This document shows positions 5,089 to 8,025 of a stretch of DNA of 8,025 bases, piece by piece. Positions within the stretch are counted from its first letter, which is position 1. Each line of letters begins with the position of its first letter. Below the pieces are notes generated by a model. That model did no database searches. It had not been told where the DNA came from and saw only the letters and a program-made list of their open reading frames with translations. The stretch is from Elusimicrobia bacterium RIFOXYB2_FULL_49_7 (GTDB lineage: Bacteria > Fibrobacterota > OXYB2-FULL-49-7): assembly GCA_001800515.1 (NCBI GenBank), contig MGVN01000101.1, positions 1 to 8,025 of the forward strand, given 5' to 3'. Made by a program: the position numbers and the translations under genes.

Positions 5089-6717
5089 ATGGGGGACAAT
5101 GACATGACGAAAAAACGAGCCCTGGTCAGCGTGTCAGACAAAACTCACCTGACCGACTTCTGCCAATGCCTGGTTCAGCTTAATTACGAGATTCTTTCAA
5201 CAGGCGGCACGGCCAAAGCGCTCACAGAGGCGGGCATTCCGGTCACCGCCGTATCGGATTACACCGGCTTTCCGGAAATCATGGACGGGCGGGTCAAGAC
5301 CCTGCATCCCAAGATTCACGGCGGCCTGCTTGGAATACGAACCAATGCGACCCATGCGGAAGCGGCCAAAGGCAACGGCATCGAATGGATTGATCTGGTA
5401 GTCGTCAATCTCTACCCGTTCGAAAAAACGGTTGAACAGGAAGGCGTTTCCCTGGAAGAGGCCATTGAAAATATCGACATCGGAGGGCCCTCCATGCTGC
5501 GGAGTGCAGCCAAAAATCATGCCTTTGTCACGGTCATAGTCGATCCCGCGGATTATAAGCGGGTTTTAGAAGAGCTCAATATCAACGGGGATACCGGACT
5601 CAAAACCCGCCAAACCCTGGCAGCCAAAGTCTTTGCTCATACCGCCCGTTACGATGCGGCCATCGACACCTTCCTTTCCAAACGACTGATCAACAAAACC
5701 AAACTCCACCTGGCGTATGACAACGGCAGTGAATTACGCTACGGAGAAAATCCTCATCAGTCCGCCCGTTTTTACCTTTCCTCATCATCCGAAGAAACCT
5801 TGGCCAACGCCAAAAAGCTTCACGGCAAGGAGCTTTCCTACAACAATCTGGTGGATGCGGACGCAGCACTCGATGCGGTCAAGGAACTCTCCGGCAATTT
5901 GGGCGCAGCCATCATCAAACACATGAATCCCTGCGGCTTGGCCACGGGCGAAACTCTGGAGGAAGCACTTGAAATGGCCTGGGCCGGCGACACGGTCAGC
6001 GCCTTTGGCAGCGTCATTGCGGTAAACGGCACGGTGGATATCCGGACCGCCCGACGTCTCTCCGGCCGTTTTGTGGAGATCCTGATGGCACCGGCCTTTG
6101 AATCCGATGCGCTTGAATTCCTGAAGAATAAATCCAAGGATATCCGGTTGCTCCAGTTCGCCTCATTATCCAAGCCCCATGCCCCACGTCGGATGTTCCG
6201 CCAAATTGAAGGGGGCCTCCTCGAACAGGACAATGACCGCCTGCTGGCCGAGAAAATGATCTGCGTCACCCGCGCCGCTTTTCCGGACAACCGAAAAGCA
6301 CTGGCGGATTTCGCCTATAAGGCGGTCAAAAACGTGAAAAGCAATGCCATTATTCTGGCCCGGGAATACCGGCCCGGCTTGTTTATGGTACTCGGCATGG
6401 GCGCAGGCCAACCCAACCGGGTGGATGCGATACGAAAGCTCTGCGTACCCAAAGTTCTTGAAAACCTGCGCCTGCTCCACGAAAAAGAGAAATCATCGAT
6501 GCCGCTCGAAGAATTCAATAAAAAAACACTGGCAGAATGCGTACTGGCATCGGACGCCTTCTTTCCTTTTGACGACAACATCATCCATGCGGATGAAGCG
6601 GGGGTGCGCTTTATCATCCAGCCCGGCGGCAGCAAGGCGGACAACACCGTTATTGAGACCTGCGACCGTCTCGGCATCGCCATGATTTTCACCGGAACAC
6701 GTCACTTCAAACATTAG
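5089..6717 (+). CDS. purH: Bifunctional AICAR formyltransferase / IMP cyclohydrolase
   Basis: PurH performs the last two steps of IMP synthesis: formyl transfer from 10-formyltetrahydrofolate to AICAR, then ring closure. The N-terminal MGS-like cyclohydrolase domain (about residues 6-200) shows VSVSDKTHLTDF, STGGTAKAL, GRVKTLHPKIHGGLL (67-81) and NIDIGGPSMLRSAAKN. The transformylase domain follows, with LRYGENPHQSA, SYNNLVDADAA, the catalytic Lys277-His278 in IIKHMNPCG, DTVSAFGSVIA, and the closing SDAFFPFDDNI, IIQPGGSKADN and FTGTRHFKH. All core residues are present. From ATG 5089 the protein is 542 residues. ATG 5104 (after GGGGGA at 5091-5096, spacer seven) gives 537, and its catalytic Lys272 fits family numbering slightly better. 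Both starts are plausible. Minor variants are Met in place of the usual Thr in KHTNPCG, and Ser for Gly in SAFGG. The gene lies between purC and topA in one run. Confidence 0.97.
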   Translation: MGDNDMTKKRALVSVSDKTHLTDFCQCLVQLNYEILSTGGTAKALTEAGIPVTAVSDYTGFPEIMDGRVKTLHPKIHGGLLGIRTNATHAEAAKGNGIEWIDLVVVNLYPFEKTVEQEGVSLEEAIENIDIGGPSMLRSAAKNHAFVTVIVDPADYKRVLEELNINGDTGLKTRQTLAAKVFAHTARYDAAIDTFLSKRLINKTKLHLAYDNGSELRYGENPHQSARFYLSSSSEETLANAKKLHGKELSYNNLVDADAALDAVKELSGNLGAAIIKHMNPCGLATGETLEEALEMAWAGDTVSAFGSVIAVNGTVDIRTARRLSGRFVEILMAPAFESDALEFLKNKSKDIRLLQFASLSKPHAPRRMFRQIEGGLLEQDNDRLLAEKMICVTRAAFPDNRKALADFAYKAVKNVKSNAIILAREYRPGLFMVLGMGAGQPNRVDAIRKLCVPKVLENLRLLHEKEKSSMPLEEFNKKTLAECVLASDAFFPFDDNIIHADEAGVRFIIQPGGSKADNTVIETCDRLGIAMIFTGTRHFKH

Positions 6718-6730
6718 GAACAACCCTGTC

Positions 6731-8025
6731 ATGTCAAAAAACCTTTTCATCGTCGAGTCTCCGGCCAAGGCCAAAACCATTGGGAAATATCTCGGCAAAG
6801 ACTATGTCATCAAAGCCACGATGGGTCATGTCATCGACTTGCCTGTCAAGGAATTCGGCATTGATATCGATAACCATTTCGAGCCGAAATACGTCACGAT
6901 GAAGGGTAAGACCAAAATCCTCTCGGACCTGAAAAAAAGTGCGGCGCGCGTAGAAGGTATCTACCTCGCAACCGACCCGGACCGCGAAGGCGAAGCCATT
7001 TCCTGGCATATTTCGGAGCTCCTGCATAAAACCAATCCCAAGGCGACCATTCACCGGGTTCTGCTGAACGAGATCACCAAGTCCGCCGTGATCGCTGCGG
7101 TCAAAACACCGCGCACACTCGACATGAACAAGGTGAACGCACAGCAGGCCCGTCGTATCCTGGATCGTATCGTGGGTTATAAAATCAGCCCCTTTCTCTG
7201 GAAAGCCGTGTATCGGGGCCTCTCCGCCGGACGCGTTCAATCCGTGGCCTTGCGACTGATCTGCGAACGAGAGGCCGAACGGGATGCCTTTACAGCACAG
7301 GAATATTGGACCCTGGAAGCACTGGTCCGCAAGGAAGACAACACGGAATTTGTGGTCCGCCTTTTCAAGATCAATGGTGCGGATCCGGCGCTTTCCAACA
7401 AGGCTGCGGTCGATGAGATCATCGCGGCAGTCAAAGATAAACCGTGGCACATCGGCAAGATCGCACGCAAACAGAAAAGACGCAATCCCTTACCCCCTTT
7501 CATCACCAGCACGTTGCAGCAGGAAGCGGCCCAGCGGCTTCACTTTTCCGCATCCAAGACCATGACGCTGGCCCAACAGCTCTATGAAGGTCTGGACATC
7601 GGCGATACCAGCATCGGTCTCATCACCTACATGAGAACCGACTCCACCCGTCTCTCGGATGAGGCAAAGGCAAATGCGGTTCAATACATCGAATCCACCT
7701 ACGGCAAGTCCTACCTACCGGAAAAGCCGCGGGAATTTAAAAAGAGCGAAAGTGCACAGGACGCGCATGAAGCCATCCGGCCTTCCCTGATTGAAGCGAC
7801 CTACGCCCCGTCCGCGCTACGCAGCTACTTATCCCACGATCAGTACCGCCTCTATGAACTCGTGTGGAACCGCTTCCTGGCCTCCCAGATGGCCTCCTCA
7901 GAGTATGACTCCACCACTGTGGATATTGAAGTGGCACCCTACCTGTTCCGCGCCGTGGGCTCCGTGATGCGCTTTGACGGATTTATGAAAGTGTACGGCC
8001 GCGACACCTCGGATACCGCGCAAGG
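6731..8025 (+). CDS. topA: DNA topoisomerase I (type IA), 3'-truncated by the window edge
   Basis: The first 431 codons of a type IA topoisomerase are present and the frame is open to the window edge. The enzyme relaxes negative supercoils by cutting and passing one strand. The TOPRIM domain shows FIVESPAKAKTIGKYLG (6-22, Glu9 catalytic) and ATDPDREGEAISWH with the metal-binding triad Asp82, Asp84 and Glu86. Later motifs are NAQQARRILDRIVGY, SAGRVQSVA (165-173), PPFITSTLQQEA and GLITYMRTDS, whose Tyr300 (codon 7628-7630) is the DNA-linking tyrosine. SAQDAHEAIRP, also conserved, follows. Full-length proteins are usually 700-900 residues with C-terminal zinc or basic repeats, which are not visible here. 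The ATG lies 13 bases after the purH stop, with AGGA at 6716-6719 overlapping that stop codon, so translation from a shared transcript is likely. The upstream Met is the natural start, as MSKNLFIVESPAKA matches the family's N-terminus. Confidence 0.97.
   Translation, partial: MSKNLFIVESPAKAKTIGKYLGKDYVIKATMGHVIDLPVKEFGIDIDNHFEPKYVTMKGKTKILSDLKKSAARVEGIYLATDPDREGEAISWHISELLHKTNPKATIHRVLLNEITKSAVIAAVKTPRTLDMNKVNAQQARRILDRIVGYKISPFLWKAVYRGLSAGRVQSVALRLICEREAERDAFTAQEYWTLEALVRKEDNTEFVVRLFKINGADPALSNKAAVDEIIAAVKDKPWHIGKIARKQKRRNPLPPFITSTLQQEAAQRLHFSASKTMTLAQQLYEGLDIGDTSIGLITYMRTDSTRLSDEAKANAVQYIESTYGKSYLPEKPREFKKSESAQDAHEAIRPSLIEATYAPSALRSYLSHDQYRLYELVWNRFLASQMASSEYDSTTVDIEVAPYLFRAVGSVMRFDGFMKVYGRDTSDTAQ

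Noticed and set aside
6734..7450. Minus-strand open frame of 238 codons opposite topA
   Set aside because: The topA motifs are unmistakable on the other strand, and the antisense product shows no family features.
1..8025. CRISPR array, tRNA or rRNA genes, prophage or integrase
   Set aside because: No regularly spaced repeats, no cloverleaf-like or rRNA-like segments and no phage or recombinase motifs were found on either strand by eye.

Overview
The window looks like ordinary bacterial chromosome of roughly even base composition, with purine-biosynthesis and DNA-maintenance genes. A secreted beta-barrel protein implies a Gram-negative-type envelope. The purine genes, the barrel family and the type II toxin-antitoxin family would fit an uncultured Gram-negative lineage, possibly of the PVC or Bacteroidota-Chlorobiota-Fibrobacterota type. 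That placement is a weak inference. No tRNA, rRNA, CRISPR array or intact mobile element was seen.

Region 1 (1-1817) holds two DNA-metabolism genes facing each other. A 5'-truncated TatD-type metal-dependent deoxyribonuclease runs rightward. A 415-residue PHP-domain protein runs leftward, with the layout of endonuclease Q, an enzyme that nicks DNA next to deaminated bases. Their 3' ends overlap by 17 bp.

Region 2 (1818-2700) is an AT-rich divergent promoter region followed by a gene for a small secreted outer-membrane beta-barrel protein. That gene is a monocistron with a good promoter, a strong ribosome binding site and a textbook terminator.

Region 3 (2701-4080) is a tight three-gene run: a PF09720-type antitoxin, a ParE/RelE-type toxin sharing an ATGA overlap with it, and a stand-alone protein resembling the reactivation domain of cobalamin-dependent methionine synthase. 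The third gene also overlaps the toxin gene. Its AdoMet-binding motif is altered and it ends in a cysteine cluster.

Region 4 (4081-8025) starts with a promoter and a leader holding two overlapping inverted repeats. It continues with purC (SAICAR synthetase), purH (AICAR transformylase/IMP cyclohydrolase) and the first 431 codons of topA (DNA topoisomerase I), all rightward with short gaps. PurC and PurH catalyse step 8 and the last two steps of IMP synthesis. topA is probably co-transcribed with them.

The most notable points are the EndoQ-type gene in a bacterium, the stand-alone methionine synthase activation-like protein joined to a toxin-antitoxin pair, and the structured leader before purC. 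I saw no clear sign of a wholly new multi-gene system.
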